Shown here one piece after another: positions 1 to 11,817 of a stretch of 64,000 nucleotides of DNA (its first letter is position 1; each line of letters starts with the position of its first letter). The DNA comes from Semisulcospira habei (lineage: Eukaryota > Mollusca > Gastropoda > Semisulcospiridae): positions 165,491,767 to 165,555,766 of the forward strand of contig BTPG01000002.1 in NCBI GenBank assembly GCA_036245525.1, written 5' to 3'. The notes under the pieces are model-generated. The model saw only the letters and a list, made by a program, of their open reading frames with translations, was not told the DNA's origin and did not search any database. A program made the position numbers and the translations under genes.

Positions 1-400
1 GATAAGGCCTTTCTATGCATACTAATTTGGACGACCCCTCGGAAACGTCAAGGGTCACAGGAGGTCAGCAAGTGTGTGAACAATGTTAGTTTTTGAAAGA
101 ATTGTAGTTTTTATCAAAGATGTTTGCCAACTTTTCAATCAAACTTGGCATAAACGTAGCTGATGATAACACCTTTCTATGCGTGCTAATTTAGTCGTTC
201 CCTCACAAAAGTCAAGGATCACAGAGGGTCGGCAAATGTGAAAAATTTATACATTTTAAGAAATCTCGGATTCACTGGTGCAAAAGCCAACCCTTTACTT
301 ATGTTTAGACACTTGAACACTTGCTCATTTTAGTGGCCTGTTGGAAAGGTCAAGTTCACACAGGTCACACTCATAATGTGGATTTGTCGTACACGTGAGC
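1..400. repeat. Three diverged ~150-bp tandem units
   Basis: Three successive stretches (about 1-90, 165-250 and 290-380) share the same order of words: a 'ctttctatgc'-like start, 'gctaatttag'-like middle and a 'gtcaagg-tcaca-aggtc' block followed by 'atgtg'. The copies are well diverged. No coding signal is seen. The host sequence is unidentified. Confidence 0.4.
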
Positions 401-503
401 CATAAGGGATCTGCCTTTTTTTTGGTTTGTTTTATTTTTGAAAATTTTTCAAGATTAGTGACATGAACACATATGAATCGCAAACAAGTACAACACGAAT
501 ACC

Positions 504-534
<31 letters not shown>

Positions 535-605
535 ATACACAACCTGATAATAAATTTAAATGTTAAAAATAATAATAATAAGTTAATTAAATTATTGTGT
601 GTTTG

Positions 606-675
<70 letters not shown>
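504..675. repeat. Poly-A tract and (GA)n microsatellite
   Basis: An A run of about 25 bases (504-528) is followed, after AT-rich sequence, by an uninterrupted (GA)n tract from about 608 to 675. The GA tract abuts the 3' tail of the minus-strand LINE that begins at 676. Open frames through these tracts are low-complexity artefacts. Confidence 0.9.
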
Positions 676-679
<4 letters not shown>

Positions 680-896
680 GATGATGATGATGATGAAACT
701 TTATTTATCAACGGTAAAAAGTTTTGACAGAAACAAATCGTCATTTTACAAACTTGCCGTTGCTAACATCTACAAGATAAAATAGATTAAAAGATAATAA
801 TAATAATAAAGAATTATATTTACACATATTATTTCATGCAACAATAAAATTAAAAAAAAAATGACACAAAATAATAATAACACTTAACATTCATCT

Positions 897-898
<2 letters not shown>

Positions 899-993
<95 letters not shown>
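899..993. repeat. (CA)n microsatellite
   Basis: A perfect CA dinucleotide run of about 95 bp inside the 3' untranslated part of the minus-strand LINE. The frame through it is not coding. Confidence 0.95.
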
Positions 994-994
<1 letters not shown>

Positions 995-1069
995 AACAAT
1001 ATAGATAAATGCATAATTATATTACATAAAAGCATTAACCATCAGGGTTTGTTTAAATGCCCAGTGTTG

Positions 1070-3911
1070 TTATGTTTGGCTCATCAGGTAATCGAAAAGT
1101 TTCGTTTTAAAGATTCCAAGTGAGGCTATAGTTTTCAAATGTGCAGGAATAGTGTTCCATACAAACGGTCCAGAAAAGGATAAACTAGTTTTAAAGAGGT
1201 CAATTCTAGGCAGAGGTAGGGGTAAAGTATTGTTCCTTGAGGACCGTTCGCGTTCTTGCTGTGGCACAAATTTGGTGGTTAGATACTGCGGTGTCATGTT
1301 ATTTAATATCTTGTGCATGAGGATGCATTTGTTGAAACTAAGTTGTTGACGCAGGCCGAGAATGTTTAGATGTCTAAATTTGTCTGTGGTAGGAATGGGC
1401 CGCGTATCTATCATTTTGACAGCTCTTTTATATATAGAGTTTAACCTGTTCATGTGAACATCACTACAACCGTCCCACACTGTGGAGACATAATCAACGT
1501 GAGACTTGATATGGGCATGAAAAAACAGTTTACGAGTATGTGTATCCGTTACTTGTCTAAGCTGGGACAACAGGAAAGTGTTTTTAGCAATGGTTTTACA
1601 GACTGTATTTATATGCGTCTCCCAACATAATTGTTCGTCAACGTGTATTCCCAAGAATTTACGCTCTGTGACTTGTTCTATCGGTTTAGCGTTCAGTTGT
1701 AAATGTAACGGCTGTGGTCGGCGTTGGTGTTTTTGTCGTGTAGTGATTAAAATACTCTTTGCTTTTCCTGGATGAAGAACCATATGATTCTCTCTACACC
1801 AGTCGGAAACCTCGCTGAGACTACTTTGTAAGCTAATGGTAATGTCAGCTGTTTTTTTTACCCGAAACATGGAGGCTCGTATCGTCCGCAAACAGGTTGC
1901 AATTAACATCAGTGTTAGTAATATGCAAAGGCAAATCATTAATGAATATTATAAATAGAAGAGGTCCCAAGATCGACCCCTGGGGGACACCGTAGTTAAC
2001 TTGTCCTTGTTTAGAGTATTTTCCATGAGTATATACCTTTTGTTTTCTGTCTTTTAGGTATGATCTAAAAAATGCTATGGCAGTTTGACTTATATGGTAT
2101 GCTGCTAGCTTCTTTAAGAGAATGTCATGGTCGACAAGATCAAATGATTTTTGTAGGTCTAAGAAAACAGCTCCAGACATCAGGTTTTTATTTATTGATT
2201 CCAGCCAGCTGTCTACAATGTGTGCCAGTGCTGACTGACATGAGTGTTTCGGTCTAAAGCCGGACTGATGAATATTTATGAGATTGCCCTTTTCTAGAAA
2301 ATCGAGGAGGTGTTTTTGTATGTGCTTTTCAAGGGGCTTTGACAGGGCCGACAAAAGTGAGATAGGACGGTAGTTATTGACATCTTCAAGATCTTTTGAT
2401 TTAGGGATTGGAATTACCTTGGCCTCTTTGAAAATAGTTGGAAACGTGCTGTGTTTTATACAGAGGTTAAAGATATATGTGAGTGCCTCTACCGTATATG
2501 GTAGTGACATTTTCAGAATTTTGTTGTCTATACCATCCATCCCGGTGGACTTTTTGTTCGGCATGCTAGAGATGAATTTGCCGACTTCAGCGACGGTAAT
2601 ATCAGGAATGATGAATGTCTGCAGTATATTTTTGGCCTCACAGTATTTTTCCAGTACACTAGGAACTTGGTACTCTGTGTTACTACTTGCAGCTGACTGA
2701 GCAAGTGTTTCAGCTGTCGATAGGAAGTGCTTATTTAATATATCAGCTGACAAATGGGATGGTATTTCAGGGGCTGATTTACCCTTTGTTATAACGTTCA
2801 GGGCTTTCCACACCGATGCTGTATCTTTTTTGTCCCTAATCATTTCCTGGAAGAACAGTGTTTTTGACGCTCTCACTAAGTATTTAACACGATTTCGTTG
2901 TTTCTTATATTCATCAAACTGTTTTACTTTCTTAAGTTTGTCTCTAAATGACATGGCCTGTTTGACATCTACTGTTAACCAGGGTGGCAGGGTAGAGTGC
3001 TTAACTCGTTTTTCTCGTATGGGCGCATGCTTATTTAGGACTCCAAGGCATAGATCCATCCAGTACGACAGGGCACTGTCAGGAGAAGTGTGGTTATACA
3101 CGTCCCTGAAAGGAGTATTGCGCAGATCCCGCAGAAAGTCGCCGTTATTAAATGTTTTGAAAGAACGATATTTAATTGTTTTATGTCTCTTTTTGTTCTC
3201 TTTGTCTAGTTTCATGGAGACTGTGCAACATACTGGGTTATGGTCACTGACAGCTAAGGAGGGAACATGTACATTTGATATTTTATCATCATTTGTCACA
3301 TAAATATGATCAATCAGGGTTGAAGATGTACATGTGGTTCTAGTGGGGGTTTTAATTAACTGTTCTAAACCGAATAGTGCTGTTGTTGACGCCCATGCAG
3401 CATTGGACCCTTTAGATTTAGAAAGATCAATATTAAAATCGCTCAAAAGAACAACGTCAGCTTTATTTTGATTTACTCTATCCATCATTGCTACGAAGTC
3501 ATCATACCAGTCCCAGCTGGCTGCGGGATTTCTATAAATAAAGCCAATGAGGACGGGGGGTGATTTAGATGTCTTCACTTCTACCCACAAGCTTTCCACT
3601 TGAGCTGACTCTAAGTCTTGTCGCCGTTTGACGTTACCAAGTATTGAATTATGTATATATACAGCTAGTCCAGTGTGTTGTGGGCTTGAGGCATCTCTGC
3701 GGAGTACTGAGAAATTTGGGACAGAAATGGAGTTATCCCTTATTGAACTTTTAAGCCTCGACTCGGACACACCAAAAATATGAAAATGTAAGGGCGTGTT
3801 TAGGAACACGGATAAATCGGGCACCTTGTTAACTAGATGGTATATGTTAAGATGGCCAATTCTCAGTTCGTCTGTTCGTTTCGGAACAGTATTTAGATTA
3901 CGATTTTGCAT
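1070..3911 (-). pseudogene. LINE ORF2: endonuclease plus reverse transcriptase (one frameshift)
   Basis: The ORF2 protein would nick target DNA and reverse-transcribe the element RNA. I place the start at the ATG at 3911 rather than at the open-frame start at 4001, because the extra 30 residues are hydrophobic and unlike the family. From residue ~15 there is an exonuclease/endonuclease/phosphatase domain (HLNI block, SDFN near 154, SDHNP near 222), then an RT domain with QGSILGPLLF near 644 and FADD near 675, then a thumb and C-terminal region to about residue 947. The frame is lost once, just after FADD, at a run of eight T at 1852-1859; everything downstream stays open in the next frame to the stop at 1070. 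No RNase H or zinc knuckle is visible. The RT style is that of the Jockey/CR1/L2 group; I cannot fix the clade. Confidence 0.85.
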
Positions 3912-4001
3912 GTCGATAAAAACACAAATGTAACGAAAAATATAATACAAAATTAATATGGTCACAAAAAATAATCCAACAAAATAAAAAATAAAAATCA
4001 A

Positions 4002-4458
4002 CTAATATCAATATCTATAGAATGCTTTAAATAAGCTCAATAAAAGAATACACGGCAAAGAAACACAATGTTTATCACGCGCTTAGTCTAAGTTCAGCAG
4101 AATGTTTACGGTTTTCTTGCTTGGTTATGTCAACAAAAAATAACAAAGTCAGCAACTATAAAAAAAAAAAACAAATGAAAAATGACTTGTCAAGGAACTA
4201 TGCACGTTCACCTGCGACAAAGTTCATAATACACAAAGCTAATTTGACTACTTAAAAATAAGAAGAAAGAAAAACAAACAAATTTAAAGTCTAAGAAAAT
4301 GGTACAACTATAATATTTTTAAAAATCGCTAAGTGAAAAAAGTATATTTAAATCGGGAAATGATAATAGCAGATTGGAAATTACTGTCAATAATTGGTCC
4401 ACAAAACGCGCACACTGGGACTTTATCAAAGAATGTCGAAATGGCTATCACGCGTGTC
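4002..4458 (-). other. AT-rich spacer between LINE ORF1 and ORF2
   Basis: About 450 bp of AT-rich sequence with no convincing frame lies between the ORF1 stop (4459-4461) and ORF2. It may hold the signal that allows ORF2 translation, but nothing specific can be pointed to. Confidence 0.5.
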
Positions 4459-4700
4459 CTAATTTCCGGCGCGTGGCCTGAACTTTTGAAGAAGCGAAAA
4501 CAAGGCGGCACAGTCACTCTCACTAAGCTGCGGCACTCCAGGGGGTGGGGGCGGCGGGGGATAGAGGAAAGTTGGGGGTTTGGGGTACGGGTAAGGGTAC
4601 ACAGGTCGACCGCCTGCCATGTACGAAGGGGCGCCCATGAGTGTTGATGTGCGATCATAGCCGGGCTGCTGTGGCTTGTGTTCTGGAGCAGCCCCGGCCT

Positions 4701-5747
4701 TTAACTCTTACCAGTTCGCTCCCTTGGCCATCGTATGTATACATACGAAGCCACGCCCATGGAAAATTCCATCGTGTTTACTGAATTAAAACCAATTAAT
4801 TTTTACTCTCAGTATTATTGTCATAACTTATTGACATTAGAAAGTCACTTTCATATGATAGAATGAAAAAAATATTAATTTTGAGTTTGTTCGTGACCTT
4901 TGTTATCGATCGAGTCACTACGTCCGCCATCTTGCTTTCCCTACTGCGTTATTTTCACTGCTTGCGATTTCTCTCTGCGAATATTCCGTCAAAATGAGTT
5001 CATCTGAGTCCGAAAGTGAAGAGTATCTCACTGAAGGGGAATCTTCCAGCAACCAGGCCACTGAAAATGATTCTAGCACCAGCGATGTGGAAAAAACGAA
5101 AACCATCGCAGGTCATTGTGACACTTTCTATTTTGGTTTGACCATGTGATATCCATGTGAGTCTTTGTTTACCTATTGTCTGGTTCAGAATCGTGAAACT
5201 TTATGAAGTACATAAACAAGTTTTATTACTTGCTGTGTATTGCCTCAGTGATATTTTCAGCAAGTCAGAGATTTTCAGAGAAGCACATGTTTGTTGTCTC
5301 AGTCATGCCAGGTGTTGACACGCCCACTTTTTCCTGCCCTTGACCGGTGTAGATTATGTTGCGTAACTCTTAGAAATTCAAACACAATTTCTTGAAACTT
5401 CACAAAAATGTGTAGAAATGATTTGTCCACACACTGGATTCACATTTTAAACAAAGGGGCAAGAAACAAAAAAAATTTCTTCTTAGTGACTTTCGTGAAA
5501 ACTGTTTTTGGAAACCGGACACTATTTTTTCTTCGTCGCTAAATAAACAACAACTTCTAAACTACGTTAAGTACAGACTTTTTACTTATCCTGACTGAAA
5601 GCTGACTCAATGCACTTTAATATGATGTATAATAAGCCAACTTTTGACCACTAGAAGAGCTTTCAGCAGCATTTTTTCTTGGTCATGTGTGAGGGTAAAA
5701 GTCATTTTGTTCACTGGCCTCAAATAGAGCGAACTGGTAAGAGTTAA
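4701..5747. mobile_element. piggyBac-type TTAA element, non-autonomous
   Basis: The left end starts TTAACTCTTACCAGTTCGCT (4701 on) and the right end (5727-5747) is its exact reverse complement over 21 bp, so TTAA closes both ends. TTAA target sites are the signature of piggyBac transposition. The element interrupts the LINE ORF1 frame, and removing it with one TTAA left behind keeps that frame open. The interior (1.0 kb) has no transposase domain. It contains one Ser/Glu-rich open stretch at 4994-5149 and otherwise AT-rich sequence. It is either an internally deleted copy or a MITE. Confidence 0.85.
4994..5149 (+). CDS. Short acidic Ser-rich frame inside the piggyBac-type element
   Basis: ATG at 4994 opens a 51-residue frame beginning MSSSESESEEYL, rich in Ser, Glu, Thr and Asn. 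A possible splice donor (CAG then GTCATT) lies near 5112. Acidic, Ser-rich N-termini are common in piggyBac transposases, so this could be a relic first exon. No DDD catalytic sequence follows. The call rests on composition and position only. Confidence 0.25.
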   Translation: MSSSESESEEYLTEGESSSNQATENDSSTSDVEKTKTIAGHCDTFYFGLTM

Positions 5748-7130
5748 TCCACCGCCATACGCAAACGGCGCTGGTGTACGGTCAGCATGGTTCGGATCGT
5801 GCTGATTAGAGTCTTTTGCAAAAGCCTGCTCTTGGTGGAATCTGGGCGCCATTCTGAAGATTTTCGTCACAGCCTGCTCCTCGCGGAATCGGGGCGCCAA
5901 GCTTGAACTGGCTGCGTGCTGAGGGCGCTGACTGTGTTGAGGCCCTTGGTCTCTAGGGCCGGGATGCCCGTTTTTACCGCCATGCCCGGGTACATTTAGC
6001 TGTCCGTGGCGGTGTGGGTTTTGGTGTCTAGCCTCAGTGGGGCGGGTTACGATGTTGGAGGTACGGCCAGAGTACGCCCGCTTGATGTTTACAGCGAGAG
6101 CACTGGTGCCCCGCTTGTTCGGATGGATGGCGTCTCTAAACCACCCGCTCTTTACCTCGCCGGTCCTTGTGTAGAACACTTGGTCGTTGTCCATAAAGTT
6201 TACCTTCAGCGAGTGGCACACCTCCCTGGAGACAAAGGTTGGTGTCTGTGACGCATGGATCCGGCTGCTGACGTTCGTTGATCGTGGGCAGGATGGATGA
6301 GATGAAGATTTCTGCCTTGGGGAAGACTCGTCTAGCAGCAGAAATCACATCCTTCCAGCCCTTCTTGCCGATGACGAACCCACGCTTACAGTCATTGATG
6401 CCGACATGCATGACGACTGTGGTGACTGCATTCGTGGGGTCGGCATCGTGAAGGTGCTGGAGGATGCCGGCTCTGCCGAGGCCTGACACTGACACGACCT
6501 GCGCTTTGTCTGTGCCAGTGACAGACATCAGGTCTCCATGAAGGCCACGTAGTATCGAATCGCCGAGAAGTAGCGTCTGGGTGCCGGGCTTTGGGTTTTG
6601 GAGTGCAGAAAGGTCGGTGGCTTTGTCGGTATCTGAAGATGGTCGGTTTGGTGCCGGCTCTTTGCGCTCGGGGGTTAGCGGAGATGCACGCGAGGGCTCA
6701 GAAGTTGTCGTTGAGGTTGGCGACTTTTCCAGCGCTTGCTTGGGCCGAGTGTTGGACGGGGGTGACGGGTTCTTCTTGCCGCTTTTCCTGTCGCTTCTCT
6801 GGCCATCCTTCTCCCCCTCCAGCTGGGTGATCCGCTCACGCAGGTGTCTAATCTCCGTGTGCAGCGAATCCACCTCGATGTTGTACGAGTGGCGGATCTC
6901 CCCAACGGCGGATCGGAGAGCCGATATCTCCGCCATCAGGCGCTCAACAGCCAGGGGGTCAGGGTTGAGTACTACCGGGCAGACTGTCTGGCACGCAGAC
7001 TCAGTGGACACTGCAGCAACAGGAGCAGATGGATGAGTGCCAGCCCCGCAGGCGTCTGTTGTACTGGCAGCGGGAACACTGTTGTCATGGTCGCTGGTGG
7101 CGATGCTGGTACCAGTGCTGCCGGTGTTAA

Positions 7131-10100
7131 ACGTATTGGCAGCACCAGCACTGTTGACGCTGTTGCTGATGGTGACGTTGGTGCTAGTGCTGCCCATGTC
7201 AAAGGCATTGGCAGCACAAGCACTGTTGACGCTGTCGCTGTTGGTGGTGCCAGTGCTGCCGATGTCAGACATATTGGCAGCACTAGCACTGTTGACGCTG
7301 TCGCCGATGGTGGCGCCAGTGCTGCCGACGTCAGACGTATTGGCAGCATGAGCACTGTTGACGCTGTCGCTGATGGTGGTGCCAGTGCTGCCGACGTCAG
7401 ACGTATTGGCAGCACCAGCACTGTTGTCGCGGTCGCTGATGGTGGTGCCAGTGCTGCCGATGTCAGACGTATTGGCAGCACCAGTACTGTTGACGCTGAC
7501 GCTGATGGTGGTGCCAGTGCTGCCGATGTCAGACGTATTGACAGCACCAGCACTGTTGACGCTGTCGCGGATGGTGGTGCCAGTGTTGCCGATGTCAGAC
7601 GTATCGGCAGCACCAGCACTGTTGACGCTGTCGCTGATGGTGGTGCCAGTGCTGCCGATGTCAGAAGTATCGGCAGCACAAGCACTGTTGACGCTGTCAC
7701 TGATGGTGGTGCCAGTGCTGCCGATGTCAGACGTATTGGCAGCACAAGCACTGTTGACGCTGTCACTGATGGTGGTGCCAGTGCTGCCGAAGTCAGACGT
7801 ATTGGCAGCACAAGCACTGTTGACGCTGTCGCTGATGGTGGTGCCAGTGCTGCCGATGTCAGACGTATTGGCAGCAATAGCACTGTTGACGCTGTCGCTG
7901 ATGGTGGTGCCAGTGCTGCCGATGTCAGACGTATTGGCAGCACTGTTGACGCTGTCGCTGATGGTGGTGCCAGTGCTGCCGATGTCAGACGTATTGGCAG
8001 CAATAGCACTGTTGACGCTGTCGCTGATGGTGGTGCCAGTGCTGCCGATGTCAGATGTATCGGCAGCACAAGCACTGTTGACGCTGTCGCTGATGGTGGT
8101 GCCAGTGCTGCCGATGTCAGAAGTATCGGCAGCACAAGCACTGTTGACGCTGTCGCTGATGGTGGTGCCAGTGCTGCCGATGTCAGAAGTATCGGCAGCA
8201 CAAGCACTGTTGACGCTGTCGGTGATGGTGGTGCCAGTGCTGCCGATGTCAGACGTATTGGCAGCACAAGCACTGTTGACGCTGTCGCTGATGGTGGTGC
8301 CAGTGCTGCCGATGTCAGACGTATCGGCAGCACTAGCACTGTTGACGCTGTCGCTGATGGTGGTGCCAGTGCTGCCGATGTCAGACGTATTGGCAGCACT
8401 GTTGACGCTGTCGCTGATGGTGGTGCCAGTGCTGCCGATGTCAGACGTATTGGCAGTACCAGCACTGTTGACGCTGTCGCTGATGGTGGTGCCAGTGCTG
8501 CCGATGTCAGACTTATTGGCAGCACTGTTGACGCTGTCGCTGATGGTGGTGCCAGTGCTGCCGATGTCAGACGTATTGGCAGCATCAGCACTGTTGACGC
8601 TGTCGCTGATGGTGGTGCCAGTGCTGCCGATGTCAGACGTATTGGCAGCAGTAGCACTGTTGACGCTGTCGCTGATGGTGGTGCCAGTGCTGCCGATGTC
8701 AGACGTATTGGCAGCACCAGCACTGTTGACGCTGTCGCTGATGGTGGTGCCAGTGCTGCCGATGTCAGACGTATCGGCAGCACAAGCACTGTTGACGCTG
8801 TCGCTGATGGTGGTGCCAGTGCTGCCGATGTCAGAAGTATCGGCAGCACAAGCACTGTTGACGCTGTCGCTGATGGTGGTGCCAGTGCTGCCGATGTCAG
8901 ACGTATTGGCAGCACAAGCACTGTTGACGCTGTCGCTGATGGTGGTGCCAGTGCTGCCGATGTCAGACGTATCGGCAGCACTAGCACTGTTGACGCTGTC
9001 GCTGATGGTGGTGCCAGTGCTGCCGATGTCAGACGTATTGGCAGCACTGTTGACGCTGTCGCTGATGGTGGTGCCAGTGCTGCCGATGTCAGACGTATTG
9101 GCAGTACCAGCACTGTTGACGCTGTCGCTGATGGTGGTGCCAGTGCTGCCGATGTCAGACTTATTGGCAGCACTGTTTACGCTGTCGCTGATGGTGGTGC
9201 CAGTGCTGCCGATGTCAGACGTATTGGCAGCATCAGCACTGTTGACGCTGTCGCTGATGGTGGTGCCAGTGCTGCCGATGTCAGACGTATTGGCAGCAGT
9301 AGCACTGTTGACGCTGTCGCTGATGGTGGTGCCAGTGCTGCCGATGTCAGACGTATTGGCAGCAATAGCACTGTTGACGCTGTCGCTGATGGTGGTGCCA
9401 GTGCTGCCGATGTCAGACGTATTGGCAGCACTGTTGACGCTGTCGCTGATGGTGGTGCCAGTGCTGCCGATGTCAGACGTATTGGCAGCAATAGCACTGT
9501 TGACGCTGTCTCTGATGGTGGTGCCAGTGCTGCCGATGTCGGACGTATCGGCAGCACAAGCACTGTTGACGCTGTCGCTGATGGTGGTGCCAGTGCTGCC
9601 GATGTCAGAAGTATCGGCAGCACAAGCACTGTTGACGTTGTCGCTGATGGTGGTGCCAGTGCTGCCGATGTCAGAAGTATCGGCAGCACAAGCACTGTTG
9701 ACGCTGTCGCTGATGGTGGTGCCAGTGCTGCCGATGTCAGACGTATTGGCAGCACAAGCACTGTTGACGCTGTCGCTGATGGTGGTGCCAGTGCTGCCGA
9801 TGTCAGACGTATCGGCAGCACTAGCACTGTTGACGCTGTCGCTGATGGTGGTGCCAGTGCTGCCGATGTCAGACGTATTGGCAGCACTGTTGACGCTGTC
9901 GCTGATGGTGGTGCCAGTGCTGCCGATGTCAGACGTATTGGCAGTACCAGCACTGTTGACGCTGTCGCTGATGGTGGTGCCAGTGCTGCCGATGTCAGAC
10001 TTATTGGCAGCACTGTTGACGCTGTCGCTGATGGTGGTGCCAGTGCTGCCGATGTCAGACGTATTGGCAGCATCAGCACTGTTGACGCTGTCGCTGATGG

Positions 10101-11140
10101 TGGTGCCAGTGCTGCCGATGTCAGACGTATTGGCAGCAGTAGCACTGTTGACGCTGTCGCTGATGGTGGTGCCAGTGCTGCCGATGTCAGACGTATTGGC
10201 AGCACCAGCACTGTTGACGCTGTCGCTGATGGTGGTGCCAGTGCTGCCGATGTCAGACGTATCGGCAGCACAAGCACTGTTGACGCTGTCGCTGATGGTG
10301 GTGCCAGTGCTGCCGATGTCAGAAGTATCGGCAGCACAATCACTGTTGACGCTGTCGCTGATGGTGGTGCCAGTGCTGCCGATGTCAGACGTATTGGCAG
10401 CACAAGCACTGTTGACGCTGTCGCTGATGGTGGTGCCAGTGCTGCCGATGTCAGACGTATCGGCAGCACTAGCACTGTTGACGCTGTCGCTGATGGTGGT
10501 GCCAGTGCTGCCGATGTCAGACGTATTGGCAGCACTGTTGACGCTGTCGCTGATGGTGGTGCCAGTGCTGCCGATGTCAGACGTATTGGCAGTACCAGCA
10601 CTGTTGACGCTGTCGCTGATGGTGGTGCCAGTGCTGCCGATGTCAGACTTATTGGCAGCACTGTTTACGCTGTCGCTGATGGTGGTGCCAGTGCTGCCGA
10701 TGTCAGACGTATTGGCAGCATCAGCACTGTTGACGCTGTCGCTGATGGTGGTGCCAGTGCTGCCGATGTCAGACGTATTGGCAGCAGTAGCACTGTTGAC
10801 GTTGTCGCTGATGGTGGTGCCAGTGCTGCCGATTTCAGACGTATTGGCAGCACCAGCACTGTTGACGCTGTCGCTGATGGTGGTGCCAGTGCTGCCGATG
10901 TCAGACATATTGGCAGCAGTAGCACTGTTGTCGCTGTCGCTGATGGTGGTGCCAGTGCTGCCGATGTCAGATGTATTGGCAGCACCAGCACTGTTGACGC
11001 TGTCGCTGATGGTGGTACCAGTGCTGCCGATGTCAGACGTATTGGCAGCACCAGCACTGTTGACGCTGTCGCTGATGGTGGTGCCACTGCTGCCGATGTC
11101 AGACGTATTGGCAGCACTAACACTGTCGACGTTGTCACTT
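7131..11140 (-). repeat. Coding minisatellite, 66/60-bp units, with higher-order structure
   Basis: About 60 head-to-tail units, most 66 bp and some 60 bp, lie in one frame of ORF1. Each encodes a variant of SDSVNSAxAANTSDIGSTGT. Variant residues (T, D, K, G, S, C, I) recur in a fixed order, giving blocks of ten units (648 bp) and thirteen units (840 bp) that alternate. Landmark words recur exactly 1488 bp apart (for example at 9173 and 10661, 8455 and 9943, 9103 and 10591). Because unit length is a multiple of three and units lack stops, other frames on both strands are also open across the array. Confidence 0.95.
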
Positions 11141-11817
11141 GTTGTGATGGTGGTGGGATTGTCGGTGTTGCCAACGGCAGAAGTACCAGTACTGATGACG
11201 CTGTCGCTGGTATTGATGGTGGTGCTACTGTCTCCGACGAGAGTTGTGATGACAGCGCGAGCACAGCTGCCGCTGATGGCGTTGTCCTTGCCGGTGGGGC
11301 TGACGGTGTCGTCCATCTCAGTGTTGGTCAAGGAGTCATGGTCCACTGGCAGTGCAGAGTCAACTCTAGACGGCAGCGCCAGCTGACTGTGTCCAGACTG
11401 GGCAGCCAAGGCGTTTACGATGTCTCTCAGTGCCGCAAACTCCCTGTCTACCCACTGGCGGCAGGACCGGCCCTGCACCAGGAAACTTGCTGTTGTGTAA
11501 TACACATGAATGACAAGTAGTTGCCGCCTACCGTCTTTCAGCCGTATAGTTGAATGCACAAGGTCTTTGGGCAGACTACTCAAATCTGGGTCAATTAGGT
11601 GTTCATAAATGGTATGGTGTTCTCCATAATCCTCCCAGGTTGTTGTAACACCTTGAGGCCGAAATTCGTCAACGTAGCGTAGATTTAACACCTTTCGCCA
11701 CACTGGTAGCTTCGTATGGTCCGTATGGTAAGTGATCTGAATGGGGTCCAGAGTACGTCTTATCTCTTCTACGTTTGTTTGTGTGAAGCCTAGCTTGGAC
11801 CGTGTGGTCGGGCCCAT

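Larger units (their letters stand above)
4459..11817 (-). pseudogene. LINE ORF1: coiled coil, SGNH esterase, Pro-rich tail, giant Ser/Thr repeat array
   Basis: The start MGPTTRSKLG is at 11817. About 190 unique residues are followed by roughly 60 units of a 22- or 20-residue Ser/Thr/Asn-rich repeat, then a heptad-like coiled coil, a basic Pro/Ser linker and an SGNH/GDSL hydrolase domain: GDSILRG (nucleophile block), HVGIND (Asn block) and DAIHPN (Asp-His block). The last block is in a different frame, so an indel lies near 6235-6260. The C-terminus is rich in His, Pro and Tyr. The frame at 5748 is broken by a TTAA-flanked element (4701-5747). If one TTAA is left in place, the frame continues from the GGGL before the insertion into a Tyr/Pro-rich end and stops at 4459. 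In CR1-like LINEs this protein is thought to bind RNA; the esterase role is unproven. The repeat array is not a usual part of the family. Confidence 0.75.

Noticed and set aside
7131..11140. CRISPR-like regular spacing
   Set aside because: Units are contiguous, with no unique spacers, and vary as coding repeats; the genome is eukaryotic.
6844..11520. Plus-strand frames of 1558 and 1342 codons
   Set aside because: They are composed of the repeat array read in other frames. The unique coding ends (start, coiled coil, SGNH motifs) are on the minus strand.
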